This document shows, one piece after another, positions 1 to 7,618 of a DNA stretch of 15,658 nucleotides; the stretch's first letter is position 1, and every line of letters starts with the position of its first letter. The position numbers were made by a program, and so were the translations under genes. This DNA is from JBGQDM01 sp041495845 (lineage in GTDB: Bacteria > Acidobacteriota > Terriglobia > Terriglobales > Acidobacteriaceae). The notes below the pieces were generated by a model. It had not been told where the DNA came from. It ran no database searches and was given only the letters and a program-made list of their open reading frames with translations. Location of the stretch: NCBI GenBank assembly GCA_041495845.1, contig JBGQDM010000074.1:1-15658 (forward strand), written 5' to 3'.

Positions 1-2
1 AC

Positions 3-1664
3 AACGGCATCTGGATCCTGTTTCCGCAGGTGATCCGCCGTGCTGTGGATGATCTCCACAGCGGCGTGACCCGGCACAAGCTGGCCACCTACGCCATGCT
101 GCTGCTGGGGGTGGCGCTGACCAAGGGCATCTTCCAGTTTCTGACGCGCTGGATCGTGATTGGCATTTCCCGCGAGATCGAATTTGACATGCGGAACGAT
201 CTCTTCCAGCACCTGGAGCGGCTGTCCTATTCGTTCTATCAGCGGACCCGCACTGGCGACATTATGGCCAAGGCGACCAATGATCTGAATGCCGTGCGCA
301 TGCTGCTGGGTCCGGCCATCATGTACAGCGCCAACACCGTGGTATTCACGGCGGGTGCGCTGGCCTTCATGCTCAGCATCAGTCCGCGGCTGACGCTATT
401 CGCCTTCCTGCCGTTGCCCGTTGTCAGCATCACCATCCAGTATTTCGGGCGCCAGATTCACGAGCGCTTCGAGAGAATCCAGGCCATGTTCTCGGAGATT
501 TCCGCGCGGGCGCAGGAAAATTTCTCTGGCGCACGCGTCATTCGCGCCTACGCTCAGGAAGACGCGGAAATCCGCGGTTTCGAGACTGCCAACCTCGAAT
601 ACATCGGGCGCAGTTTGCGGCTGGTGCGCCTGATGGGGATGCTATGGCCGACGCTCGAAGTGATGCTCGGCCTGGCCATCGTGATTGTGCTGTGGCGCGG
701 CGGGCGTGAGGTTTTGCTCGGCCGCATCACCGTCGGCGACTTCGTTGCCTTCAATACCTACATGGTGCAGCTGACCTGGCCGATTATCGCGCTGGGCTGG
801 GTCATCAACATTTTCCAACGCGGCACGGCCTCTATGGGACGGATCAACGAAATCCTGGCAGAACAGCCGGAGATTAAAGACGATCCGGCCTTGATCAGCG
901 CCGACGCGACACACGAGATTCGCGGGGAAGTCGAATTTCGGAACCTGAATTTCTCGTACAACGGGGTGCCGGTACTGCGTGGGATCAACCTGACGATCCC
1001 TGCGGGTAGCAGCCTGGCCATCGTTGGGCCCACCGGCTCCGGCAAGACCACGTTGGTGAATCTGATTCCGCGCGTTTACGATGCGGAGTCCGGCTCCGTG
1101 CGGATTGACGGCAGGCCGATCCGCCAATATCCCCTGGAAACGCTGCGCCGGAGCATCGGGTTTGTGCCGCAGGAAACATTTCTGTTTAGCGACACGATTC
1201 GCGAGAACATCGCCTTCGGGAAAGAAAACGCGACCGATGACGAGGTACGAACCGCGGCCGAGGGCGCCAATATTGCCGCCGACGTTGAGTCTTTCCCGGA
1301 ACAGTACAAAACAATGGTCGGGGAGCGTGGGATTACGCTTTCCGGCGGGCAAAAGCAACGCACTGCCATCGCCCGCGCCATGATTCGCAATCCACGCATT
1401 CTGGTGCTCGACGACGCGCTCTCCAGCGTGGACACTCATACCGAAGACAAGATCCTGAACCATCTGCGCGAAGTCATGCAGGGGCGCACGACCATCTTTA
1501 TTTCGCACCGGGTCTCCACCGTCCGCAATGCCGACCGCATTGCTGTGTTACATCAGGGGCGGATTGTTGAGCTCGGCACGCACGACGAACTCCTCGCCCG
1601 TAACGGTTACTACACCGATCTCTACAATAAGCAACTGCTGGAAGAAGAACTGGCCGAAGTCTGA
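3..1664 (+). CDS. ABC exporter half-molecule (TMD-NBD fusion), 5' end outside window
   Basis: This is an ATP-driven exporter of the MsbA/BmrA type in the inner membrane. The frame is open to the left edge, so the true start lies outside; 553 residues are visible of a usual 580-620. The N-terminal 300 residues are a six-helix exporter domain with hydrophobic segments and the coupling-helix region around SARAQENFSGARVIRAYAQE. The C-terminal ATPase has Walker A GPTGSGKT (visible residues 342-349), the signature LSGGQ (446-450), Walker B ILVLDD (466-471) and the H-loop ISHR (His 502). The residue after the Walker B Asp is Asp, not the usual catalytic Glu; in known heterodimeric exporters this marks the non-canonical site, so a partner half-transporter is likely, probably just upstream. 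The substrate cannot be told. The next gene starts 4 nt after the stop, so they are probably cotranscribed. Confidence 0.93.
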   Translation, partial: NGIWILFPQVIRRAVDDLHSGVTRHKLATYAMLLLGVALTKGIFQFLTRWIVIGISREIEFDMRNDLFQHLERLSYSFYQRTRTGDIMAKATNDLNAVRMLLGPAIMYSANTVVFTAGALAFMLSISPRLTLFAFLPLPVVSITIQYFGRQIHERFERIQAMFSEISARAQENFSGARVIRAYAQEDAEIRGFETANLEYIGRSLRLVRLMGMLWPTLEVMLGLAIVIVLWRGGREVLLGRITVGDFVAFNTYMVQLTWPIIALGWVINIFQRGTASMGRINEILAEQPEIKDDPALISADATHEIRGEVEFRNLNFSYNGVPVLRGINLTIPAGSSLAIVGPTGSGKTTLVNLIPRVYDAESGSVRIDGRPIRQYPLETLRRSIGFVPQETFLFSDTIRENIAFGKENATDDEVRTAAEGANIAADVESFPEQYKTMVGERGITLSGGQKQRTAIARAMIRNPRILVLDDALSSVDTHTEDKILNHLREVMQGRTTIFISHRVSTVRNADRIAVLHQGRIVELGTHDELLARNGYYTDLYNKQLLEEELAEV

Positions 1665-1668
1665 GGCC

Positions 1669-2349
1669 GTGCCTGGTGCCGCTCTGAAACGCGTCGTCGT
1701 TCCGGAACTTCTCGATCACGATCAGGGTACCCCGGGAGAGGTGCGCGGCTCTCTGGCGGACTTGCGTTTCTTCAACCGCCGCTTCGGGGGCATTGCTACC
1801 GGCTGTTGGTTGCTCGCGCAGGTTGCGCGAAAAGCCTCGGCCACAATGCTCTCAGTCCTGGACGTTGCGGCCGGTTCAGGTGATGTGGCCGCAGCCGTGA
1901 GCCAGCGCCTGCTGCGCTCTGGCGTACAAATCAAATTCACGTTGAGCGATCGCCGTCATTCGCACCTGCCGTCAGACGCACGCGCCGTAGCGGCAGACGC
2001 ACTTGCACTTCCCTTCCGCGATGCCTCTTTTGATGTGGTTTCCTGCGGACTGTTCGTCCATCATCTTGATCCGGCACAAGTGCTGATGTTTGCTCGGGAA
2101 GCTCTTCGCGTGTCGTGTCTGGGGCTCGTCATCAACGATCTCATCCGTCATCCTCTCCACCTGGCACTGGTCTACGCCGGTCTGCCACTCTATCGTAGCC
2201 GGCTCACGCGGCATGATGCGCCCGCTTCTGTCCGGGCCGCCTACCGCCCGGAGGAATTGCTGCCGCTGTTGCAACAAGCCGGAGCGGTGGCGTGCGAGGT
2301 GGAGCGGCGGTATTTATTTCGCATGGGAGTGATCGCGTGGAAGCGCTGA
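1669..2349 (+). CDS. Class I SAM-dependent methyltransferase (UbiE/type-11-like)
   Basis: A cytosolic methyltransferase of 226 residues, the normal size for a single Rossmann-fold enzyme. Motif I is VLDVAAGSGD (residues 63-72), a possible acidic loop lies near Asp94, and LPFRDASFDVV (114-124) is the motif IV/post-motif region typical of methyltransferase 11. I chose GTG at 1669 because it follows the ABC stop by 4 nt and sits just before the KRVVVPELLDHD stretch; an earlier start would run deep into the ABC gene. The stop overlaps the next gene by 13 nt, so the two are translationally coupled. Pairs of this kind with a geranylgeranyl-reductase-like flavoprotein are known beside lipid, quinone and type III polyketide genes. 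The acceptor here (a prenyl or alkyl quinone or phenol) is inference. Confidence 0.85.
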   Translation: MPGAALKRVVVPELLDHDQGTPGEVRGSLADLRFFNRRFGGIATGCWLLAQVARKASATMLSVLDVAAGSGDVAAAVSQRLLRSGVQIKFTLSDRRHSHLPSDARAVAADALALPFRDASFDVVSCGLFVHHLDPAQVLMFAREALRVSCLGLVINDLIRHPLHLALVYAGLPLYRSRLTRHDAPASVRAAYRPEELLPLLQQAGAVACEVERRYLFRMGVIAWKR

Positions 2350-3449
2350 ACCGCGCCGACGTGGCGGTGGTGGGCGGCGGCCCTGCCGGCGCCGCCGCGG
2401 CGATTACAGCCGCCCGCGCCGGATTCCGTGTCCTCTGCTACGAACGCGGACGGCTGCCCCGCCACAAAGTTTGCGGCGAATTTGTTTCGGCAGAAGCACT
2501 GGATCTGCTGCGCTCACTGCTCGGGCCGCAGCGCACCCAAGCCATTGTGCAGCGCGCCCCACGCATTGTTGGCGCACGCATTTTTCTCGATGACCAGGTG
2601 CTTCGCGCCACCTTGCCACAACCCGCTGTCAGCATTGCGCGATTTGATCTCGACGCAGAACTTTGGAGCGCTGCTCAGGAAGCAGGTGTCGAAACGGTGG
2701 CCCAGACTGCGGTGCAAGGCGTGCGCGGCACCGCGCCCTTTCATATCCAGACTTCGTCCGGGGTGGTCGACTGTGGCGCGGTCGTCAATGCCACCGGGCG
2801 CTGGTCCAATCTGACCGGGGCTGCGCCTTCCGCACCGGCTGGAGAAAAGTGGCTGGGTGTCAAAGCCCACTATCACGAGGCGGAGCCGCCACCCACCACG
2901 GACCTCTATTTCTTTGATGGGGGATATTGCGGGGTACAGCCTGTCGCCCTGGCGGAAGACAAGTTCCGCTCCAACCGGGTGAATGCCTGCGCCATGGTGC
3001 GCGCGGACGTGGCCAACGATCTGCCTGGGGTGTTCGCGAAGAACGCGGCCTTGCGGGAACGAAGCCGATCGTGGACGCAGTTGACTGAGCCGGTGTTCAC
3101 GGCTCCGCTGGTCTTCCGGGAACCGCGGGCTTTGCACGATGGCATGTTGTGCGCCGGCGATGCAGCGGGCTTTGTGGATCCGTTTGTGGGCGACGGAATT
3201 TCGCTGGCGCTGCGGAGTGGCACTCTGGCGGCAGATTCGTTGCTCCCGTTCTTGCGCGGCGAAACCACGCTGGAACAGGCAGGCGCGGCGTACCTAGCCT
3301 CCTACCAGCGCCAACTTCTGCCCATCTTCCGCGCCTCGTCGGGCATTCGTCGCCTGTTGCGGCTGCCGCGTCCCCTGCGCTGGCCGTTCCTCGCGCTCCT
3401 GCGGCGGGCTCCGGGCCTCACGCAGCAACTGGTGCAGCGCACGCGCTAG
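2337..3449 (+). CDS. FAD-dependent oxidoreductase, geranylgeranyl reductase family
   Basis: A 370-residue flavoprotein. The N-terminal dinucleotide fold has GGGPAG (residues 13-18) and Glu36 at the end of strand 2 (CYERGRLPRHKVCGE). The second FAD motif, GDAAGFVDPFVGDGISLAL, falls at about residues 272-290. Both are hallmarks of the GGR/UbiH-like group, which reduces isoprenoid double bonds or hydroxylates aromatic rings. I chose GTG at 2337, which has GGAG 8 nt upstream and overlaps the methyltransferase stop by 13 nt. The basic, hydrophobic C-terminus (RLLRLPRPLRWPFLALL) suggests a peripheral membrane enzyme acting on a lipid. The substrate is unknown. Its stop codon overlaps that of the convergent gene. 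Confidence 0.87.
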   Translation: MEALNRADVAVVGGGPAGAAAAITAARAGFRVLCYERGRLPRHKVCGEFVSAEALDLLRSLLGPQRTQAIVQRAPRIVGARIFLDDQVLRATLPQPAVSIARFDLDAELWSAAQEAGVETVAQTAVQGVRGTAPFHIQTSSGVVDCGAVVNATGRWSNLTGAAPSAPAGEKWLGVKAHYHEAEPPPTTDLYFFDGGYCGVQPVALAEDKFRSNRVNACAMVRADVANDLPGVFAKNAALRERSRSWTQLTEPVFTAPLVFREPRALHDGMLCAGDAAGFVDPFVGDGISLALRSGTLAADSLLPFLRGETTLEQAGAAYLASYQRQLLPIFRASSGIRRLLRLPRPLRWPFLALLRRAPGLTQQLVQRTR

Positions 3450-4126
3450 CGCACTACCAGCACTTCGCGAATGTTGTCGCGAGCGAGAAAAAACTTGATG
3501 GAAGCAAAATCGCGAAACAGGTTTTCGATGTGCCGATTGGCGAACACGCGCTGCAGGCGGAACCCGCCTACGAACCGTCCGGGACGCCTCGATAATTCCG
3601 GATGAGCACTCACCGGCGTCATCTCCAACGTCTCGTGGTTCACGATGTGATACCGGTAGCAGGGCGCATCCGGACCGGCGTCGCGGGTGTGAAAAAAAGC
3701 CAACAACATTGCCCCTGGCTTCATTACCGACCACAGTCGTTCAATGACTGGCTTGACCAGCGATTCATCGAGATAGTCCGGCAGGTTCCAGCCCAGCACA
3801 CAATCGAACTTGGCGGACTCATACACCAGGTTGTCGGCCAGAAAACGGCGGCTATCGAGCACCGGCTTGCCCTCAGCGTCACTGCTGCGCAATACCGGGT
3901 CCGTGGAGGCAATCAGCACATCTTCGCTGTAGACCTTGTGCCCCATCTCGGTCAGGCTGCGGATATTCGACGCCGACGTGGAACCGAGGTCGAGTACCCA
4001 CAACCCTTCCTGACTGCGCAGGTGGCGGTAGAGTTCGGACAGCCCGCTGGATTTGCGCGTCGGGCGCGAACCCGCCGGCCCCGACACTGCCTCCGATTCG
4101 GACGAAGAACCGCGAAACCATTTCAT
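3446..4126 (-). CDS. SAM-dependent methyltransferase-like protein downstream of bactofilin
   Basis: This encodes 226 residues from ATG at 4126 (MKWFRG). A TTG at 4174 would add 16 residues, and neither start has a strong ribosome site. A degenerate motif I, WVLDLGSTSASNI (residues 43-55), and a motif IV region FDCVLGWNLPDYL (107-119) are followed by WSVMKPGAMLLAFFH (132-146), the usual strand-4/post-strand region of class I methyltransferases. The canonical GxGxG is reduced to GSTS, so cofactor binding is likely but unproven. It lies just downstream of the bactofilin on the same strand and is probably cotranscribed with it. It is not similar in layout to the other methyltransferase in this window. 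Its substrate is unknown. Confidence 0.78.
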   Translation of the reverse strand: MKWFRGSSSESEAVSGPAGSRPTRKSSGLSELYRHLRSQEGLWVLDLGSTSASNIRSLTEMGHKVYSEDVLIASTDPVLRSSDAEGKPVLDSRRFLADNLVYESAKFDCVLGWNLPDYLDESLVKPVIERLWSVMKPGAMLLAFFHTRDAGPDAPCYRYHIVNHETLEMTPVSAHPELSRRPGRFVGGFRLQRVFANRHIENLFRDFASIKFFLARDNIREVLVVR

Positions 4127-4190
4127 GAGAATTTGCGCTATCGCACCAGGACCGCAACTCGTCGCTGGACTCAACCGGCTGACTGACTGG

Positions 4191-4535
4191 CTATTTGGTG
4201 CCGTCGCTCAGCGAATCCACTGCGCCTTTTAAGAATGCGCCTTCCTGCACTACGATTCGCCGTGTCGAAATATCACCGTTGACTACTGCCGAAGGCCGTA
4301 ACTCAACCTTCTCCGTGCCTGCAATGTTGCCGTCGACTTTGCCTTCCACCACCACACCCTGCGCGTTGACGCGGGCCCGCACTTTGCCATTCGGTCCAAC
4401 CGTCAAGCGGTTCCCTTTCAGGTCGATAGACCCTTCCACTTCACCATCCAGATAAAGGTCCTCGCTGCCGGAGAGTTCACCCTTGATGATCACCGACCTG
4501 CCAATGTGCGCCACTTCGCGCGTCGCGTCTGCCAT
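4191..4535 (-). CDS. Bactofilin (polymer-forming cytoskeletal protein)
   Basis: A 114-residue bactofilin, close to the minimal family length. The core is the right-handed beta-helix repeat visible as successive short strands with Gly turns (VIIKGELSGSEDLYLDG, VEGSIDLKGNRLTVGP, KVRARVNAQGVVVEGKVDGN). Bactofilins polymerise without nucleotide at the inner membrane and organise cell shape, stalks or peptidoglycan enzymes. The short N-terminus (MADATREVAHIGRS) resembles the membrane-targeting tail of other members, but it is not strongly hydrophobic. ATG at 4535 has GGGAGG about 4-5 nt upstream, which fixes the start. No M23 peptidase, a frequent partner, is visible here. Confidence 0.93.
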   Translation of the reverse strand: MADATREVAHIGRSVIIKGELSGSEDLYLDGEVEGSIDLKGNRLTVGPNGKVRARVNAQGVVVEGKVDGNIAGTEKVELRPSAVVNGDISTRRIVVQEGAFLKGAVDSLSDGTK

Positions 4536-4657
4536 GTCGCCTCCCAGCCGGATGAATTCGGAAATAGGATTCTAAACCAATCCCCCGCGCAGCGCTTGCG
4601 TGGAAAAGCAACGCGGGGTTGTCAGAACTCATCGAATCAGTGATCCTGTATCCAAGC
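4536..4657. promoter_or_regulatory. Divergent intergenic region with GC-rich inverted repeat
   Basis: This region separates the bactofilin from the divergent secreted protein. On the minus strand TAGAAT (4571-4576) is a plausible -10 for the bactofilin, without a convincing -35. An imperfect hairpin can form from CCCCGCG (4583-4589) and CGCGGGG (4612-4618), extended by TTGC/GCAA (4596-4599 and 4608-4611) around an 8-nt loop. It has no U-tract, so it looks regulatory or incidental rather than a terminator. Confidence 0.35.
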
Positions 4658-5557
4658 ATGCGACGGAAGCCGACAACCCTCCTGCCGCTGGCCCTCACCC
4701 TGGGCAGTCTCCTGGCGTCCGCAGCCCGGGCGCAGAATCGCGACTTCCCGGCTTTGCCCGCGGGCGAACTGGTGCGCCAGGCCGTGGATCGCGAGTTGAA
4801 GGCATCCGCCACCCGGCCGAATTTCCTCTTCCGTACCCGCAAGCAAACGCTGCACGGCGTGACCACGCGGGCTTATGTTCCCACGGCTCAAGCCATGATT
4901 GGACGCACGCTCGCTTACAACGACCACCCGCTCGGCGGACAGTATCTGAGCGACGAAGACGCGCGCCTCAATCGCTTTTTGACCGACCCGGCGGAGCTTC
5001 GGGCCAAGCAGAAGCAGGAGAAAGATGATGCCGACCGGGTCACGCGGGTGATTCGCGCTCTACCCGAAGCCTTCCTCTATGAATACGACGGGTTTGAGCG
5101 CTCGCACGCCGGGGTGGGCAGTGGTACGAGCGAACTTGTCCGCCTCAAGCTTCGCCCGAACCCGAAGTACGATCCACCGTCGCGCCTCGAACAGATTCTC
5201 ACCGGCATGGAAGGTACCGCCCTGATCGATGTAAAGCACATGCGAGTGGCGCGCATGGAAGGAACGCTGCAATATGACGTCAGCTTTGGCTGGGTGCTCT
5301 TTGGCCACCTCGACAAGGGCGGCCGCATCGTCATCGAGCAGAACGAGGTGGCGGACAACACTTGGGCCATCACGCGGCTCGCCCTCGTTTTCAGCGGGCG
5401 CGTGCTGTTCTTCAAGAGCATTAATGTGAACACAGAGGAAGTTTCACAGGGATTCACACCCGTCCCGGCCGGCCTTTCCTTGGCGGATGGTCTTGCGCTG
5501 TTGAAAAAACAAGCAGAAGTGTTTGCCGCTGAAGCGGGACCGGCTCAAAATCGATAA
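4658..5557 (+). CDS. Secreted protein of unknown function with Sec signal peptide
   Basis: I do not recognise a named function. The 299-residue product from ATG at 4658 begins with a classic Sec signal: MRRK, a hydrophobic core TLLPLALTLGSLLA, and a probable cleavage after Ala25 (SAARA|QN). An in-frame GTG-like start at 4619 would place 13 polar residues before the signal, so 4658 is preferred. The mature part is polar and has no transmembrane segment, hence periplasmic or outer-membrane-associated. The segments LTGMEGTALIDVKHMRVARMEGTL and DVSFGWVLFGHLDKGGRI alternate polar and apolar residues like a beta-sheet protein, reminiscent of LolA/DUF-type proteins that measure or carry lipids. That resemblance is inference only. 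It appears monocistronic. Confidence 0.8.
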   Translation: MRRKPTTLLPLALTLGSLLASAARAQNRDFPALPAGELVRQAVDRELKASATRPNFLFRTRKQTLHGVTTRAYVPTAQAMIGRTLAYNDHPLGGQYLSDEDARLNRFLTDPAELRAKQKQEKDDADRVTRVIRALPEAFLYEYDGFERSHAGVGSGTSELVRLKLRPNPKYDPPSRLEQILTGMEGTALIDVKHMRVARMEGTLQYDVSFGWVLFGHLDKGGRIVIEQNEVADNTWAITRLALVFSGRVLFFKSINVNTEEVSQGFTPVPAGLSLADGLALLKKQAEVFAAEAGPAQNR

Positions 5558-5614
5558 GCTGCCGCTTGTTCAAGCAGCTAGCAAACTTTTGGTGCGCGTG
5601 AGGTTCGTATCAGA

Positions 5615-5670
5615 GTATGCCTTCAGGCATACCGTAAGTGCCGCATTAATGAGAGCGCGCCTTCAGGCAC
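5615..5670. repeat. Inverted repeat and repeated GCCTTCAGGCA core between convergent genes
   Basis: GTATGCC-TTCA-GGCATAC (5615-5632) is a perfect 7-bp stem with a tetraloop. Its core GCCTTCAGGCA recurs 40 bp later at 5659-5669, where the flanks no longer pair. GTGCC (5638-5642) can also pair with GGCAC (5666-5670). The element lies in the 146-bp gap between two convergent genes, which fits a bidirectional, U-poor terminator or a small REP-like repeat. No other copy was noticed in the window. Confidence 0.55.
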
Positions 5671-5703
5671 TGCGTCCTGAGGTCGGAGTTCACCAGAATT
5701 TCC

Positions 5704-6810
5704 CTAGCGCACCAGTTGCTTGTGGACCGTCAAGCGTTCGATGTAGTCCGTCTTCACCGCAAAACCGGTACCTGGAACGTCGGGAACCCGAATCGTGCCT
5801 TGCGGTGAAACCGTAACTTCCGGATCGACAATGTCTTCCTTCCAGTAGCGCCGGGACGCGGAAACATCCCCCGGCAAGCGAAAATTCTCCAGCGATGAAA
5901 GATGGATGTTGTGCACGCGTCCGATGCCAGACTCCAACATGCCCCCACACCACACCGGCACCTGATGCGCCTGGGCCACATCGTGCACTGCCTTCGCTTC
6001 CGTCATTCCGCCGACGCGGCCAACTTTGATGTTGATGATGCCGCAAGCGCCCAATTCCAGCGCTGCCTCGGCATCTCGCGCATGGCGAATGGATTCGTCC
6101 AGGCACAGCTTGGTGCGCAATAACTTCTGCAAGCGAGCGTGATAGAAGATGTCGTCGTTCCAGAGCGGCTGCTCGATCATTAACAGGTTGAACTGGTCGA
6201 GTTTGCGCAGGTGCTCAACTTGATCCATGCGGTAAGCCGAATTAGCGTCGCAGCTGAGCAGAATCTCCGGCCAGCGGCTGCGGATCTTCTCGAGCACATT
6301 CACGTCCCAACCAGGCTTCACTTTCACCTTGATGCGCTGATACCCCGCCGCCAGTTCGGTTGCGATCTTTTCGAGCAACTGCTCCACCGTGTCCTGAATC
6401 CCGATCGACACGCCACACGGAATCTCCTTCAGCGTGCCACCTAGAAGTTTGGCCAGCGAAATACTCTTCTCGCGCGCCTCCGCCTCCCACAAAGCACTTT
6501 CCAACGCCGCCTTGGCCATGCGATGGCCGCGGATCTTCCCGAACAGCGCCACGCACTCCTGCGCCACGCTCAGTGTTTTTCCCAGCAACGCCGGAATCAG
6601 GTGGTGTTCGAGCACTGCCCACGCCGTGTCGATGCACTCCGAGCTGTAATAGGGGTCTTCGCCGGCCACACACTCGCCCCACACGTCCAAACCCTGGCAA
6701 TGCACCGTAACCAGCAGGATCCGCCGGTCATAAGTACGCCCAAAGCTGGTCTCAAAAAAATGGACCAGTGGCATCCGAATTTCGCGTAATGTCACGCCTT
6801 CAATTTTCAT
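5704..6810 (-). CDS. menC: Enolase-superfamily o-succinylbenzoate synthase / N-acylamino acid racemase
   Basis: A 368-residue muconate-lactonising-subgroup enzyme of the enolase superfamily. The acid/base and metal residues are all present and spaced as in the NAAAR/OSBS family: Lys161-x-Lys163 in KVKVKPG, metal ligands Asp188 (SCDAN), Glu213 (MIEQPL) and Asp238 (CLDES), and Lys262 (NIKVG). Members make o-succinylbenzoate for menaquinone, racemise N-acylamino acids, or do both. Sequence alone does not separate these. No other men genes are visible, and a GNAT acetyltransferase lies 34 bp upstream, which favours N-succinylamino acid racemase activity. ATG at 6810 has AGGAG 6 nt upstream; the open frame extends further but without a better start. 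It is the last gene of the minus-strand operon. Confidence 0.9.
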   Translation of the reverse strand: MKIEGVTLREIRMPLVHFFETSFGRTYDRRILLVTVHCQGLDVWGECVAGEDPYYSSECIDTAWAVLEHHLIPALLGKTLSVAQECVALFGKIRGHRMAKAALESALWEAEAREKSISLAKLLGGTLKEIPCGVSIGIQDTVEQLLEKIATELAAGYQRIKVKVKPGWDVNVLEKIRSRWPEILLSCDANSAYRMDQVEHLRKLDQFNLLMIEQPLWNDDIFYHARLQKLLRTKLCLDESIRHARDAEAALELGACGIINIKVGRVGGMTEAKAVHDVAQAHQVPVWCGGMLESGIGRVHNIHLSSLENFRLPGDVSASRRYWKEDIVDPEVTVSPQGTIRVPDVPGTGFAVKTDYIERLTVHKQLVR

Positions 6811-6844
6811 TCCGCTCCTGGCCTTCTCTGTAGTCGGCAAGAAA

Positions 6845-7618
6845 TCATTGCGGGGTGTGTCCCCACGTTTCGTCCCAAGGGCCCAACTGGAAGGTCCCGT
6901 TCCCGGTGGCGTCGCGAGCATAGCCGAGCACGGCCAGCCCCTGCCCAAATGCCTGCAAAAAAGCAGCCTGATTGCGTTGCTGCACGGCGGCAGCCTGGTC
7001 GCGGGTTTCCGGATTTGCCTTCCACTGCGAAATCTCAGCGGGCACGGCGATCTCACGTTTTGCGGCAAACGGGCGACGCGTTCCGCCCTGCAGCAGTTCT
7101 TGCACGCGGCGCGACCGCAACCACCACTCCGCAATCAACCGGTCGGTAGGTAGGCCGCCGTGCAACGCGGAAGAAGTCTGCCCGTACTGATTGATGGTGT
7201 AACGTCGCGCGATTGCGCCCAGGCGTTCGACATTGAAAAAAGAGTTCTTGATCTCTAGCGGGTCGAAAGTCCATTCCACCAAGTCAATGCCGCGGGCGAT
7301 CGCGTCCTCGCGCTGAAATAATTTCATCCGCCGCCCAATGCCCGCATCGCGATATCCGTCGAGCACGCCAGCCATGTGCGAATGGAAGTAGGGATGTCCA
7401 TGCCGCAAGCCCGGCACGGCCAAGGTAAAGCCCACCATCGCGCCCCCGTCAAACGCGCCAACCACCTGCCCGCCCACCTTGTCCGCCACCACAAACAGCC
7501 GCAGCGGAACGAGCTCCGCATCGCTGAAGCTCCAAACTTCCTTCTGGATTTCCACACAGCGGCGAAACTCCTGCAGGCCCGCGCACTTCCGAATCTCAAT
7601 CCCCTCGCCTTTCGTCAC
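6845..7618 (-). CDS. GNAT-superfamily acyltransferase (COG3375-like)
   Basis: A 257-residue cytosolic acyltransferase. The acyl-CoA pyrophosphate-binding motif is at GYRDAGIGRRMK (residues 89-100), preceded by the GNAT beta strands AMVGFTLAVPG (60-70) and a conserved HSHMAGV (79-85), and followed by LVEWTFDPLEIKNSFFNVERLG (113-134), characteristic of the COG3375 group often encoded beside OSBS/N-acylamino acid racemase genes. In Geobacillus kaustophilus such a GNAT succinylates D-amino acids as the first step of D-to-L conversion. The same role here is inference. I chose GTG at 7618: it forms a GTGA overlap with the mazG stop, and GGAGG lies about 10 nt upstream. The C-terminal 80 residues are polar and Gln/Arg rich, with no assigned domain. 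Confidence 0.85.
   Translation of the reverse strand: MTKGEGIEIRKCAGLQEFRRCVEIQKEVWSFSDAELVPLRLFVVADKVGGQVVGAFDGGAMVGFTLAVPGLRHGHPYFHSHMAGVLDGYRDAGIGRRMKLFQREDAIARGIDLVEWTFDPLEIKNSFFNVERLGAIARRYTINQYGQTSSALHGGLPTDRLIAEWWLRSRRVQELLQGGTRRPFAAKREIAVPAEISQWKANPETRDQAAAVQQRNQAAFLQAFGQGLAVLGYARDATGNGTFQLGPWDETWGHTPQ

Noticed and set aside
642..1508. Long minus-strand frame (288 codons) under the ABC gene
   Set aside because: It lies antisense to a clearly conserved ATPase and has no recognisable domain; it is a GC-rich shadow frame.
3602..4186. Plus-strand frame of 194 codons opposite the methyltransferase
   Set aside because: His/Arg/Gln-rich composition without domain features, antisense to a supported gene.
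4583..4618. GC-rich hairpin as a rho-independent terminator
   Set aside because: It lies between divergent genes where no terminator is expected and lacks a U-tract.
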